The position numbers were made by a program, and so were the translations under genes. Of a stretch of DNA of 59,708 bases, positions 35,790 through 43,729 are shown piece after piece. The notes under the pieces were generated by a model. The model was not told the DNA's origin, searched no databases, and saw nothing but the letters and a program-made list of their open reading frames with translations. Position 1 is the first letter of the stretch. The number at the start of each line of letters is the position of its first letter. The DNA comes from Lachnospiraceae bacterium (GTDB lineage: Bacteria > Bacillota > Clostridia > Lachnospirales > Lachnospiraceae), in the NCBI GenBank assembly GCA_017526985.1, contig JAFXQR010000021.1, forward strand, positions 1 through 59,708, in the 5' to 3' direction.

Positions 35790-37016
35790 TTATTCCGCCC
35801 ACTCCCGTACCAGCTGCTTTAAGATCTCGATCGTCGTCAGCATTTCCTCTACGCACAGATATTCATGCTTTCCGTGAAAGTTGCCGCCTCCCGTGCAGAG
35901 ATTCGGACACGGCAGCCCCATAAAGGTGAGCCTTGCGCCGTCGGTTCCTCCGCGTACCGGTTCGATCTGCACTTCTACACCGCACTTTTCCATAGCAATG
36001 CGCGCCTTTTCCATGATCTCCGGATGCATATCCAGACGCCCCTTCATATTGTAATACTGATCCTTCAGATCCAGCGTCAGGATTCCTTCCCCATACTTTG
36101 CATTGATCTTATCCACCGCATTTCGGAACAACGCCTTCTTCGCCTCAAACTTTGTGTCGTCGTGATCCCGGATGATGTATTCCGAAGCTGCCCGCTCCAC
36201 ATCTCCCGACAGATCCGTCAGATGGAAGAAGCCTTCATAGCCTTTGGTATGCTCCGGCCTCTCCTTCTCCGGAAGCAGCGCGTGCAGATCCATCAACACC
36301 TGCAACGCATTGATCATCCGTCCGTAGGCATCCCCCGGATGTACACTCCTGCCCTGCGCCGTCACCTTTGCGCCGGCAGCGTTAAAGTTTTCTCCGGACA
36401 GTTCCCCCAGCCGGCCACCGTCCACGGTATAGGCATAATGCGCCCCGAAATTCTGCACATTGAAATAATTGACTCCTCTGCCTGTCTCCTCTTCCGCCGT
36501 AAAACCAATGCAGATTGTACCATGCTTTTCCTCCGGATGAGCGCAGAAATACGCCGCCATCTCCATGATCTCCGTCACGCCGGATTTATCATCCGAGCCA
36601 AGCAGCGTCGTTCCGTCCGTCACCACCAGCGTCTTTCCCGCCAGTTCTCTCATCTCCGGAAAGTCTTCCATCCGGGTTACGATCCCCAGCTCCTCATTCA
36701 GTACGATATCCTTCCCGTCAAAGTTCTCGATCACCCGCGGCCTAATGTCTTTTCCGCTCATGGCCTCTGCAGTGTCCACATGGGCAATAAAGCCGATGGC
36801 CGGGATCGTACGCTCCGGGCAGTTCGACGGAATCGCCGCATACACATAACCGTACTTCTCATCCTGTCGCACATCCGCTACGCCCATCTCCCGCAGCTGC
36901 TGCCGCAGATGATCCAGCAGCTCCCGCTGCCCCGGCGTACTGGGATACGCATCGATCGTGCTGTCCGACATCGTATCAAAACTCACATAATCCAAAAATC
37001 TCTCTAATGCTGTCAT
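35790..37016 (-). CDS. pepT: Peptidase T (tripeptide aminopeptidase)
   Basis: A 408-aa M20B zinc aminopeptidase that removes N-terminal residues from tripeptides in the cytosol. Metal- and catalysis-linked motifs are IAHVDTAEAMSG, LLGSDDKSGVTEIM, FTAEEETGRGVNYF and EPVRGGTDGARLTFMG. The start is ATG 37016 (MTALERFLDYVSFDTMS) with GAGGG upstream. An open extension to 37112 would translate repeat copy 2 and is rejected. Confidence 0.95.
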   Translation of the reverse strand: MTALERFLDYVSFDTMSDSTIDAYPSTPGQRELLDHLRQQLREMGVADVRQDEKYGYVYAAIPSNCPERTIPAIGFIAHVDTAEAMSGKDIRPRVIENFDGKDIVLNEELGIVTRMEDFPEMRELAGKTLVVTDGTTLLGSDDKSGVTEIMEMAAYFCAHPEEKHGTICIGFTAEEETGRGVNYFNVQNFGAHYAYTVDGGRLGELSGENFNAAGAKVTAQGRSVHPGDAYGRMINALQVLMDLHALLPEKERPEHTKGYEGFFHLTDLSGDVERAASEYIIRDHDDTKFEAKKALFRNAVDKINAKYGEGILTLDLKDQYYNMKGRLDMHPEIMEKARIAMEKCGVEVQIEPVRGGTDGARLTFMGLPCPNLCTGGGNFHGKHEYLCVEEMLTTIEILKQLVREWAE

Positions 37017-37026
37017 TATCGTTATC

Positions 37027-37078
37027 CCTCTTGCCTTCCCCTTGAGGGGAAGGTGGCGCGCCAGCGCCGGATGAGGTG
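37027..37078 (+). repeat. REP-like palindromic repeat, copy 2
   Basis: Same 52-nt unit as copy 1, including the GGCGC/GCGCC second stem. It lies immediately upstream of pepT and overlaps the Shine-Dalgarno region (37026-37030), so it could affect pepT translation or mRNA stability. Confidence 0.85.
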
Positions 37079-37099
37079 TATGCTCCTTCCTTGATATAC

Positions 37100-37126
37100 A
37101 AAAGGGCAGCACTATATCTGCTGCCC
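37100..37126 (-). terminator. Terminator after the 91-aa gene
   Basis: GGGCAGCA pairs with TGCTGCCC around GATATAG on the minus strand, followed by TTTTG. Confidence 0.8.
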
Positions 37127-37152
37127 CTCAGATCCTATTTTAAAATTCATTC

Positions 37153-37428
37153 TTATAACCGGATCCCGCCGGTACGCGCCATACTTTGCTCCACTTCTAC
37201 CTTCAGGAGCATGCTCATCGGAAATACCAGTTTCACTGGCGCACGCATCCCCTCATAGCTGTCCAAAATAATGCTCAACGCCCCATCAGTGATGCTGTGT
37301 TTCCCCTTAAACAACACAAACTGCATACCGCTCTCAGGATCCTGCTGCAGTTCCCCATAACGATACAGATAGTTCAGAAAAGCCGGATCACTGCTGACAT
37401 TCGCAAACAATACTTTGATCAGTTCCAT
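37153..37428 (-). CDS. Hypothetical small protein
   Basis: A 91-aa protein, unrecognised, soluble, with mixed alpha/beta character (MELIKVLFANVSSDPAFLNY at the start). The start is ATG 37428 with AAAGGAG 9 nt upstream. It has its own terminator, so it is a monocistronic gene between two REP-like repeats. Confidence 0.7.
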   Translation of the reverse strand: MELIKVLFANVSSDPAFLNYLYRYGELQQDPESGMQFVLFKGKHSITDGALSIILDSYEGMRAPVKLVFPMSMLLKVEVEQSMARTGGIRL

Positions 37429-37560
37429 AATCTTGATCTCCTTTATCGAAAAGATATGATTCTGTTGCAAATTCACATATATTTTACCAAATTTTATCCC
37501 GAAAGTCCAATTTTTTGATGCACAATTACTGTTTATTTATGCAACAACATACCGGACGCA

Positions 37561-37607
37561 CCTTGCCTTCCCCTTGAGGGGAAGGTGGCCGAAGGCCGGA
37601 TGAGGTG
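37561..37607 (+). repeat. REP-like palindromic repeat, copy 3 (variant)
   Basis: Same first hairpin as copies 1 and 2, but the second stem is shorter (GGCC-GAA-GGCC) and the unit is 47 nt long. It lies downstream of clpB. Confidence 0.85.
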
Positions 37608-37633
37608 GACCTGAAGCTGCCGATATCTTTCGC

Positions 37634-37667
37634 ATAAAAATAGGCAGCCCGCCTCAGCAGACTGCCC
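37634..37667 (-). terminator. Probable clpB terminator
   Basis: On the minus strand GGCAG and CTGCC close a loop of about 14 nt and are followed by TATTTTT, starting 6 nt after the clpB stop. The stem is short, so confidence is moderate. Confidence 0.5.
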
Positions 37668-37673
37668 AAATAT

Positions 37674-40256
37674 TTACTTTTTCACCGCAACCAGTTCATC
37701 TCCCTGCAGTTCGATCCGTATGGTATCCCCCTGCGAGATCTCCCCGGACAGGATCAGCTTCGCCGACAATGTTTCTACCGTCTTCTGGATGTATCGCTTC
37801 AGCGGCCGCGCACCATAGATCGGATCGTACCCGTTCTCCACGATGAACCGCTCTGCTTCCGGATCCAGTTCCACGCTCACATCCCTGTCTTCCAGCCGCG
37901 CATTCAGCGACTTCATGATCAGACCGATGATGCCGCCGATATTTTCCTTCGTCAACGGCTTAAAGAGTATGATCTCATCCAGACGGTTCAAAAACTCCGG
38001 CCGGAAATGATCCCGCAGCTGGTCCATTGCATCCTCTTCGGCATCGTGTGTGATATTGCCGTTTTCATCAATACCATCCAGTAGCGTCTGGGCACCGATG
38101 TTGGAAGTCATGATCAGGATCGTGTTCTTAAAGTCCACGGTCCGCCCCTGCGAATCCGTGATACGCCCGTCATCCAACACCTGCAGCAGGATATTGAATA
38201 CATCCGGATGTGCCTTCTCCACTTCATCAAAGAGCACCACCGAATACGGTTTGCGCCGCACGGCTTCCGTCAGCTGTCCGCCTTCGTCATAGCCCACATA
38301 TCCCGGAGGCGCTCCGATCAGACGAGATACAGAATGCTTCTCCATATATTCACTCATATCGATACGCACCATATTCGACTCGTCGTCAAAAAGTGTATCC
38401 GCCAGTGATTTCGCCAGCTCGGTCTTGCCCACACCCGTAGGCCCCAGGAACAGGAACGAACCGATGGGCTTGCCCGGATCCTTGATGCCTGCCTTGGAAC
38501 GGATGATGGCCTCGCTCACTTTTGTCACTGCCTCGTCCTGACCGATCACACGCTTGTGCAGCTGCTCGTCCAGGTGCAGCGTCTTGTTACGCTCGCTCTC
38601 GTTCAGTTTATTCACCGGTATGCCCGTCCAGCGGGAGATGATCCGCGCGATCTCTTCCTCCGATACATTCTCATGCACCAGACGGTTCTCCTTCTTGCCG
38701 GCGGTCTCTTCCTCGATCTCCAGCTGCTTCTTCAATGCCGGCAACTTGCCATAAGAGAGTTCCCCGGCCTTCTCATAATTACCTTCCCGCTGCGCGATCT
38801 GGATCTCGTTATTCACCGCTTCGATCTCTTCACGGATCTTTGAAACCTTATCTACCGCCGATTTCTCGTTCTCCCACTGCGCCTTGGCCGATTCAAACTT
38901 CTCCTTCTCTTCTGCCAGTTCCTTTGCCAGATCTTCCAGACGCTCGCGACTTAAGTTATCATCTTCCTTCTTCAGAGCCGCCACTTCGATCTCCATCTGC
39001 ATGATGCGCCGCTGCGCCTCATCCAATTCCGTCGGCATGGTATCCAGCTCTGTCTTGATCAGAGCGCAGGCCTCATCCACCAGGTCGATGGCCTTATCCG
39101 GCAGGAAACGGTCACTGATGTAGCGGTTGGAAAGCATCGCCGCGCTCACCAATGCGTTGTCCAGGATCTTCACGCCGTGATACACTTCATAGCGTTCCTT
39201 CAGTCCACGCAGGATCGAGATGGTATCCTCCACCGTCGGCTCATCCACCATCACCGGCTGGAAACGCCGCTCCAGAGCCGGATCTTTTTCAATATACTTA
39301 CGATACTCGTCCAGTGTAGTGGCACCGATGCAATGCAGTTCCCCTCTGGCCAGCATAGGTTTTAACATATTGCCGGCATCCATGGCGCCGTCCGTCTTAC
39401 CCGCGCCCACGATGGTATGCAGCTCATCGATGAACAGGATGATCTGTCCTTCGGATTTTTTCACTTCTTCCAGGACTGCCTTCAGACGCTCTTCAAATTC
39501 ACCACGGTATTTTGCCCCGGCGACCAATGCGCCCATATCCAGCGAAAAGATCTTCTTATCCTTCAGTCCGCCCGGCACATCCCCGCGCACGATACGCTGC
39601 GCCAGCCCTTCCACAACCGCCGTCTTACCGACACCCGGCTCACCGATCAGCACCGGATTGTTCTTGGTCTTACGGGAAAGGATGCGGATCACATTACGGA
39701 TCTCGGCATCACGCCCGATCACCGGATCCAGTTTCTGCTGCCTTGCGCGCTCCACCAGATCTGCGCCATATTTCGCCAGCGTATCATAAGTAGCTTCCGG
39801 ATTATCCGAAGTCACTCTCTGATTACCTCTCACCTGTGCCAATGCCCCCAGGAAACGGTCTCTGGTAAAGCCATACTCGTTAAAGAGTGCCTTGATCTCA
39901 CGATTTGGGAAGCGGATCATGGATAGCATCAGATGCTCCACAGAGACATAATCGTCACCCATGGCTTTTGCTTCTTCTTCCGCACTGATCAGCACTTTAT
40001 TCAGATCCGCACCGATCCGCAGATCACCGCCCTGCACCTTCACACGCTTCGCCAACGCCTGCCGCGCACGGTCCACGAAATGCTCGGTGTTGATCTCCAT
40101 CTTCTCCACCAGTTTCAGGATCAGACTGTCCTGCAATTGCAGCAGCGCATACAGCAAGTGCTCCTGCTCGATCTCCTGATTGCCATACTCCACGGCCAGT
40201 TTCTCACAATCCTGTACTGCCTGCACGGAATTCTGCGTAAATTTCTGAATATTCAT
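37674..40256 (-). CDS. clpB: ClpB disaggregase (Hsp100)
   Basis: An 860-aa ATP-dependent disaggregase working with DnaK. ClpN domain at about 1-145. NBD1 has GEPGVGKT and the [13 protein letters not shown] pore loop. A coiled-coil middle domain lies at about 410-530. NBD2 has GPTGVGKT and the [13 protein letters not shown] pore loop, then a C-terminal lid. The middle domain separates ClpB from ClpC. The start has GGAGGTG upstream. Controlled by CIRCE. Confidence 0.98.
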   Translation of the reverse strand: MNIQKFTQNSVQAVQDCEKLAVEYGNQEIEQEHLLYALLQLQDSLILKLVEKMEINTEHFVDRARQALAKRVKVQGGDLRIGADLNKVLISAEEEAKAMGDDYVSVEHLMLSMIRFPNREIKALFNEYGFTRDRFLGALAQVRGNQRVTSDNPEATYDTLAKYGADLVERARQQKLDPVIGRDAEIRNVIRILSRKTKNNPVLIGEPGVGKTAVVEGLAQRIVRGDVPGGLKDKKIFSLDMGALVAGAKYRGEFEERLKAVLEEVKKSEGQIILFIDELHTIVGAGKTDGAMDAGNMLKPMLARGELHCIGATTLDEYRKYIEKDPALERRFQPVMVDEPTVEDTISILRGLKERYEVYHGVKILDNALVSAAMLSNRYISDRFLPDKAIDLVDEACALIKTELDTMPTELDEAQRRIMQMEIEVAALKKEDDNLSRERLEDLAKELAEEKEKFESAKAQWENEKSAVDKVSKIREEIEAVNNEIQIAQREGNYEKAGELSYGKLPALKKQLEIEEETAGKKENRLVHENVSEEEIARIISRWTGIPVNKLNESERNKTLHLDEQLHKRVIGQDEAVTKVSEAIIRSKAGIKDPGKPIGSFLFLGPTGVGKTELAKSLADTLFDDESNMVRIDMSEYMEKHSVSRLIGAPPGYVGYDEGGQLTEAVRRKPYSVVLFDEVEKAHPDVFNILLQVLDDGRITDSQGRTVDFKNTILIMTSNIGAQTLLDGIDENGNITHDAEEDAMDQLRDHFRPEFLNRLDEIILFKPLTKENIGGIIGLIMKSLNARLEDRDVSVELDPEAERFIVENGYDPIYGARPLKRYIQKTVETLSAKLILSGEISQGDTIRIELQGDELVAVKK

Positions 40257-40317
40257 AAAGCTTCACCTCCCTTTTCAGCTCCATTATGCTTTTTCATAAT
40301 CCCTCTGCACAGTAAAA

Positions 40318-40355
40318 GCGTAAGGCTTTGTTCCTTTCGGAACCCTTCCTTACGC
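40318..40355 (-). other. Stem-loop in the clpB 5' untranslated region
   Basis: GCGTAAGG and CCTTACGC form an 8-bp base. Above an internal mismatch region, GGTTCC and GGAAC close on GAAA. It starts a few bases after the predicted transcription start and could stabilise the transcript or act as an RNA thermometer; no T-run follows, so it is not a terminator. Confidence 0.65.
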
Positions 40356-40359
40356 TCTT

Positions 40360-40401
40360 ACTATACCACTATGATTAGCACTCGTCAAGCCCGAGTGCTA
40401 A
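40360..40401 (-). promoter_or_regulatory. clpB promoter overlapped by CIRCE (HrcA operator)
   Basis: CIRCE at 40375-40401: TTAGCACTC, 9 nt, GAGTGCTAA, an exact match to the HrcA operator. Within it TTGACG (40383-40388) is the -35 box; a 17-nt spacer leads to TATAGT (40360-40365). HrcA binding would block the -35 box until heat shock. Confidence 0.95.
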
Positions 40402-40422
40402 CAATTTGTTTTTTTCTTCTCA

Positions 40423-41370
40423 TCACTGCTCATTCAATCTTCTGCGAAGCTCTTCAATCTCTTTCCGCTGTTTGGCAAGCTGTTCATCTTTCTGCGCCAG
40501 CTGGTCGTCTTTCTGCGCCAGCTGGTCGTCTTTCTGTGCCAGCTGATCATCTTTCTGCGCCAGTTGCTCTTTCGCTTTTGCCAACTCACGCTCTGTTCTT
40601 TTGTATTTCCGTTCCTTCTTCTTCGCAGCTTTCTCTTTCTGCAAAAATATCTCACGCGCTTCACATTCCTGGCGGATCCTTTCATCTTCAGAAATCTTAT
40701 AGATCGTATAAGCAGCTTCGCCGATTGCTTTATCTTTTGTCGCGATCATCCGAATTTCCTCCCAAGTCTTCGCTTTAAACAGTTTTGCCCATTTGTCTAT
40801 ATTATACTTTTTATCCTCATCCGTCGCAAGGTTGATTTTAGTCAGATCCAGCACACCAATATTGAATTTTTCCGTATAGACATGCTTATTCTTCTCATCT
40901 CTCAATTGATATGTGGCATAGAATACGGGATCCTCGGTAAAGAGTGTAAAATCCACGATTCCTATCTGATACACCGGTTTCACCTTCTCATACATCCCAC
41001 CGCTGAATAATTTTGCATAATTACGGCATGCATAATAAACGGATCTCTCCGGCCAGTTCTCTTCATTCACCACTTGCAGTTCAATATTTATGCGCACCCC
41101 ATTATTGAATGTGACATTCAGATCCAGTATCACTGTTTTTTCTGCAATATGTTCTCCAAGAACAATGGGATTTTCAATCTTTATGTGCCGCACCTTTCCA
41201 CTCGGAAGATGTAGCAGTGCACTGATCAAGCCGGTCAGCGCTTTTTGGTTCTCCTGTAGAAAAGCCTTAAATAAGTAATCATTGGTCATGGATATCTTCA
41301 CCGGTCCGCTGGCGTTCTGATAGGCTTCCCTCCATTTTTTCGTTTCTGCTTTTGTGTTTTCTTTTGACAT
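40423..41370 (-). CDS. Rpn/PD-(D/E)XK-family nuclease-like protein with heptad-repeat tail
   Basis: A 315-aa protein. The N-terminal 220 residues match the Rpn (recombination-promoting nuclease/putative transposase) family: KISMTNDYLFKAFLQENQKA, ILDLNVTFNNGVRINIELQV with the conserved Asp and E-x-Q, and a Tyr-rich YYACRNYAKLF. The C-terminal 90 residues are a coiled coil with the heptad AQKDDQL repeated about four times, encoded by 21-nt tandem repeats near 40493-40560. The start is ATG 41370 with GGAAGAG upstream. Its role is unproven; relatives cut DNA. Confidence 0.8.
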   Translation of the reverse strand: MSKENTKAETKKWREAYQNASGPVKISMTNDYLFKAFLQENQKALTGLISALLHLPSGKVRHIKIENPIVLGEHIAEKTVILDLNVTFNNGVRINIELQVVNEENWPERSVYYACRNYAKLFSGGMYEKVKPVYQIGIVDFTLFTEDPVFYATYQLRDEKNKHVYTEKFNIGVLDLTKINLATDEDKKYNIDKWAKLFKAKTWEEIRMIATKDKAIGEAAYTIYKISEDERIRQECEAREIFLQKEKAAKKKERKYKRTERELAKAKEQLAQKDDQLAQKDDQLAQKDDQLAQKDEQLAKQRKEIEELRRRLNEQ

Positions 41371-41475
41371 ACTCTCTTCCTTTCCTGATGCGTCAGCCGA
41401 AGATATGTCCCAGAGAAAAGTTCGGAAAGGAATTTCCACACAGACAAAAAACAGAACAGCTTCCGTCATCAATCT

Positions 41476-41504
41476 ACTATATGTTTTATTATGGTATATA
41501 GCAA
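41476..41504 (-). promoter_or_regulatory. Promoter of the Rpn-family gene
   Basis: TTGCTA (41499-41504), 17-nt spacer, TATAGT (41476-41481) on the minus strand, giving a leader of about 100 nt. The stretch from 41505 to about 41640 is AT-rich and shows nothing else. Confidence 0.65.
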
Positions 41505-41671
41505 CGCTCCTACACGCTGCCGGTTTCGGTAGAATTTCGAAACAATGTTAAGATATACGAAAAATCACAATCTGTCAATTCCAATTTTCATTTTTATATA
41601 ACCAGTTATATCATCTGTTCAATCACTCTAATAAATATTGAAAATCCGTTTCAAATCATATAATATAATCT

Positions 41672-41871
41672 TACCGAGGCGCACTTGGAGCGTACTACAA
41701 GAATCCAAGACTTAGTGGTATCATTCAGATATCACGCCCCGACAACCGGGACTCTTAGGAGTAGTGAGTTGTCGCCAGTACGGGGCGGGATTCGTACACT
41801 TGTGTGTGTAGAAAACTACTCACGAACTGTCGGTGGTTAAGAGGGCAGGGACCTATCTTTGTCCTCTTTTT
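41672..41871 (+). ncRNA. Candidate structured non-coding RNA, family not recognised
   Basis: About 200 nt with its own signals. Promoter-like TTGAAA (41638) and overlapping TATAAT/TAATAT boxes (41659-41669) precede it; a terminator (GAGGGCA/TGTCCTC, then TTTTT, 41841-41871) follows. Stems seen: ACCGA/TCGGT closing the body, CTTGGA/TCCAAG, GTGGTATC/GATATCAC (one G-U), CGCCCCG/CGGGGCG with inner GACAAC/GTTGTC and ACTC/GAGT. GAGTAGT (41758) can also pair with ACTACTC (41817), suggesting alternative folds. No ORF with a ribosome site. It does not fit tmRNA, SRP, RNase P or the rod shape of 6S RNA as I know them. Confidence 0.6.
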
Positions 41872-41884
41872 ACGAAGATATCTA

Positions 41885-42277
41885 TTATTGATGTTTCGTA
41901 ATATACTCTTCTAGACTGTTACATAACAGCATTGGTTTTTTTCCACTCTTAACCTCGAAAACCTTTCCACTATAATTTTGAACAATAACTATTCCATCCA
42001 TCCCCGTCGCTTCTACAGCATAACAATCCTTACCCATTAAATTGTTATCAGCTCTTAATTGTTTTGTATTATAAACAACATCCAGTCTTTTGCTTGATCC
42101 CAACCCAAAGAATTCGTGTCCTTTAATACTGGCCACTCCATATTTCTGCAAAAAATCTTTATATTCCGGAGCAAAACTGATTGATAGTTCTTTCTCAGCT
42201 TCAGCAATTTCTCTTTCCTCGGCGCCCTTCATCGCTCTAAAGAATTCGCTTTGTTTTAATTTTTCACAAAAGTTCAT
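41885..42277 (-). CDS. SUKH (SMI1/KNR4) family immunity protein
   Basis: A 130-aa protein with the SUKH-1 pattern: IAEAEKELSISFAPEYKDFL followed by QKYGVASIKGHEFFGLG, and a C-terminal VFEVKSGKK / SLEEYITKH end. These proteins neutralise polymorphic toxins in the cytoplasm. It starts 2 nt after the LHH-nuclease gene, the usual toxin-immunity order, so it probably protects against that nuclease. Confidence 0.85.
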   Translation of the reverse strand: MNFCEKLKQSEFFRAMKGAEEREIAEAEKELSISFAPEYKDFLQKYGVASIKGHEFFGLGSSKRLDVVYNTKQLRADNNLMGKDCYAVEATGMDGIVIVQNYSGKVFEVKSGKKPMLLCNSLEEYITKHQ

Positions 42278-42279
42278 AA

Positions 42280-43674
42280 CTAAACTCCTCCCCCCGCTTT
42301 AGTTGCCAATTCCAAATACTTAAGCCAAAACTGCTGTCGTTGCGTATTCCAAGCATTCCCAACCTGAGAATGAACACCCTCATCCACAACTTCATGCCAG
42401 ATTTTATAATTCTCCCCGAGTCTATGTTCTGATTTTGTTAGTATTGCTAATGTCGAATCCGCCTTCTGGCCTATATGATGCAATTCATACGGTATTCCAG
42501 ACGGATCCAACGGCGAAAGTCCTTCTTGAATTCGCTGCGCATTTGTCCTATCCATTTCATCAACATAATCAAACAAATCAACTTCTCTTACTAAGGCTAA
42601 TTTCCCATCAACCATCTCTGTGGCCAATCCAGCATCTTTACAAATCTGATACTGCTCCATAGATGAAAACTCTTTTATTACATCCAACGGATATCCAGTT
42701 TCTTTTTGGATCATCGCTGCTTCATTCATCGTAAGACCATTTAGTGTAGCTCCCTTTAAAGCAATTGCTTCCGAAGCCCCACCTCCTATTGCCCCCATAA
42801 TAGCTCCGCACTTAAAGCCTTGTGCTCCACCTTCAGCAGCCGCCAATAACGCCTGGTCAAAATCTTTTGTCTCTACTCCTTTTACTACGCCGGCTGCCAC
42901 ACCACCGATCACCCCGCTTGACAAAGCCATCGTCATACCTGTTTTAGCAGATGCGGCGAAAACCATACTTACAGCTGGAGCTCCTACTCCTGCAGATACT
43001 ACTGAAACTGTCACACAAACAAGAATTACTCCTGTACCAATTGCAACATCTTTAATCACCTGTTCATATGGATCATAATATTCTTCAAACGGAACTACCT
43101 CTGTAGTACCATCTTCCCCAAGTGTAAAGACATATTTTTGCCCCTGAAACTGTTGATCCAGTTCATCCAACGAATACCCAAAATATATATTCCTTTGCGA
43201 GTTATATGCAAATTCCTCAAGATACTCGTTAGAAATGTAAATTGCTTCAACATTCTCTATAAAATACCCTTCGCCCAGATTTTCAATCATGCTTTCATAA
43301 ACTGTTCCCTCTATATATGAAAGCAACTCCGGATCATTTAAACTACTATAATCAGGCTCTTCTTCAGCAAAATGGAACTCAACTGGATGATTATTCTCTT
43401 CCTGTATTGTATCCCGATCTACTTCCTCTTTTTCATCAGATATAACCTCAATCGTATCTGTTTCCAGATTATCACCGTGAATAACATCCTCAGATACCAA
43501 TGTCGAGGTTGATTCAACTTCTACAGATTGCTCAGCAAGATCCGTATCATTATGGTTTATGTCCTGCTTGCTTTCTTCTCTAGGTTCCTGAATTATCCTA
43601 TTATCACTTTGAGCACAACCCGTTGCAAAAATCACACAAGCCATACACATCGCAAGTAATCGTCTAAATCTCAT
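42280..43674 (-). CDS. Lipoprotein with C-terminal LHH (HNH/ENDO VII) nuclease toxin domain
   Basis: A 464-aa protein. Lipoprotein signal peptide ending FATGC (Cys20). An acidic Ser/Thr/Glu-rich spacer runs to about 115, followed by an extracellular domain to about 215. A hydrophobic glycine-rich segment (about 222-300) is like the pore or pre-toxin part of polymorphic toxins. The C-terminal domain has LSPLDPSGIPYELHHIGQK, then LTKSEHR, an LHH nuclease. The start is ATG 43674 with AAAGGGGAG upstream. The nuclease is probably delivered to neighbouring cells. Lipid anchoring of an LHH toxin is unusual. SUKH immunity gene follows. Confidence 0.85.
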   Translation of the reverse strand: MRFRRLLAMCMACVIFATGCAQSDNRIIQEPREESKQDINHNDTDLAEQSVEVESTSTLVSEDVIHGDNLETDTIEVISDEKEEVDRDTIQEENNHPVEFHFAEEEPDYSSLNDPELLSYIEGTVYESMIENLGEGYFIENVEAIYISNEYLEEFAYNSQRNIYFGYSLDELDQQFQGQKYVFTLGEDGTTEVVPFEEYYDPYEQVIKDVAIGTGVILVCVTVSVVSAGVGAPAVSMVFAASAKTGMTMALSSGVIGGVAAGVVKGVETKDFDQALLAAAEGGAQGFKCGAIMGAIGGGASEAIALKGATLNGLTMNEAAMIQKETGYPLDVIKEFSSMEQYQICKDAGLATEMVDGKLALVREVDLFDYVDEMDRTNAQRIQEGLSPLDPSGIPYELHHIGQKADSTLAILTKSEHRLGENYKIWHEVVDEGVHSQVGNAWNTQRQQFWLKYLELATKAGGGV

Positions 43675-43729
43675 GTCTGCTCCCCTTTCCGACAAATATA
43701 TATGTACGCTGCCTTCTCTATGTTTCCCT

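Noticed and set aside
35865-37007. Plus-strand open frame of 380 codons opposite pepT
   Set aside because: Antisense shadow of pepT, whose catalytic motifs are clear.
40490-40560. 21-nt tandem repeats considered as a CRISPR-like array
   Set aside because: No spacers; the units are contiguous, in frame and encode a coiled-coil heptad.
41672-41871. 6S RNA identity for the structured RNA
   Set aside because: The predicted fold is multi-branched with several independent hairpins instead of one long rod with a central bubble.
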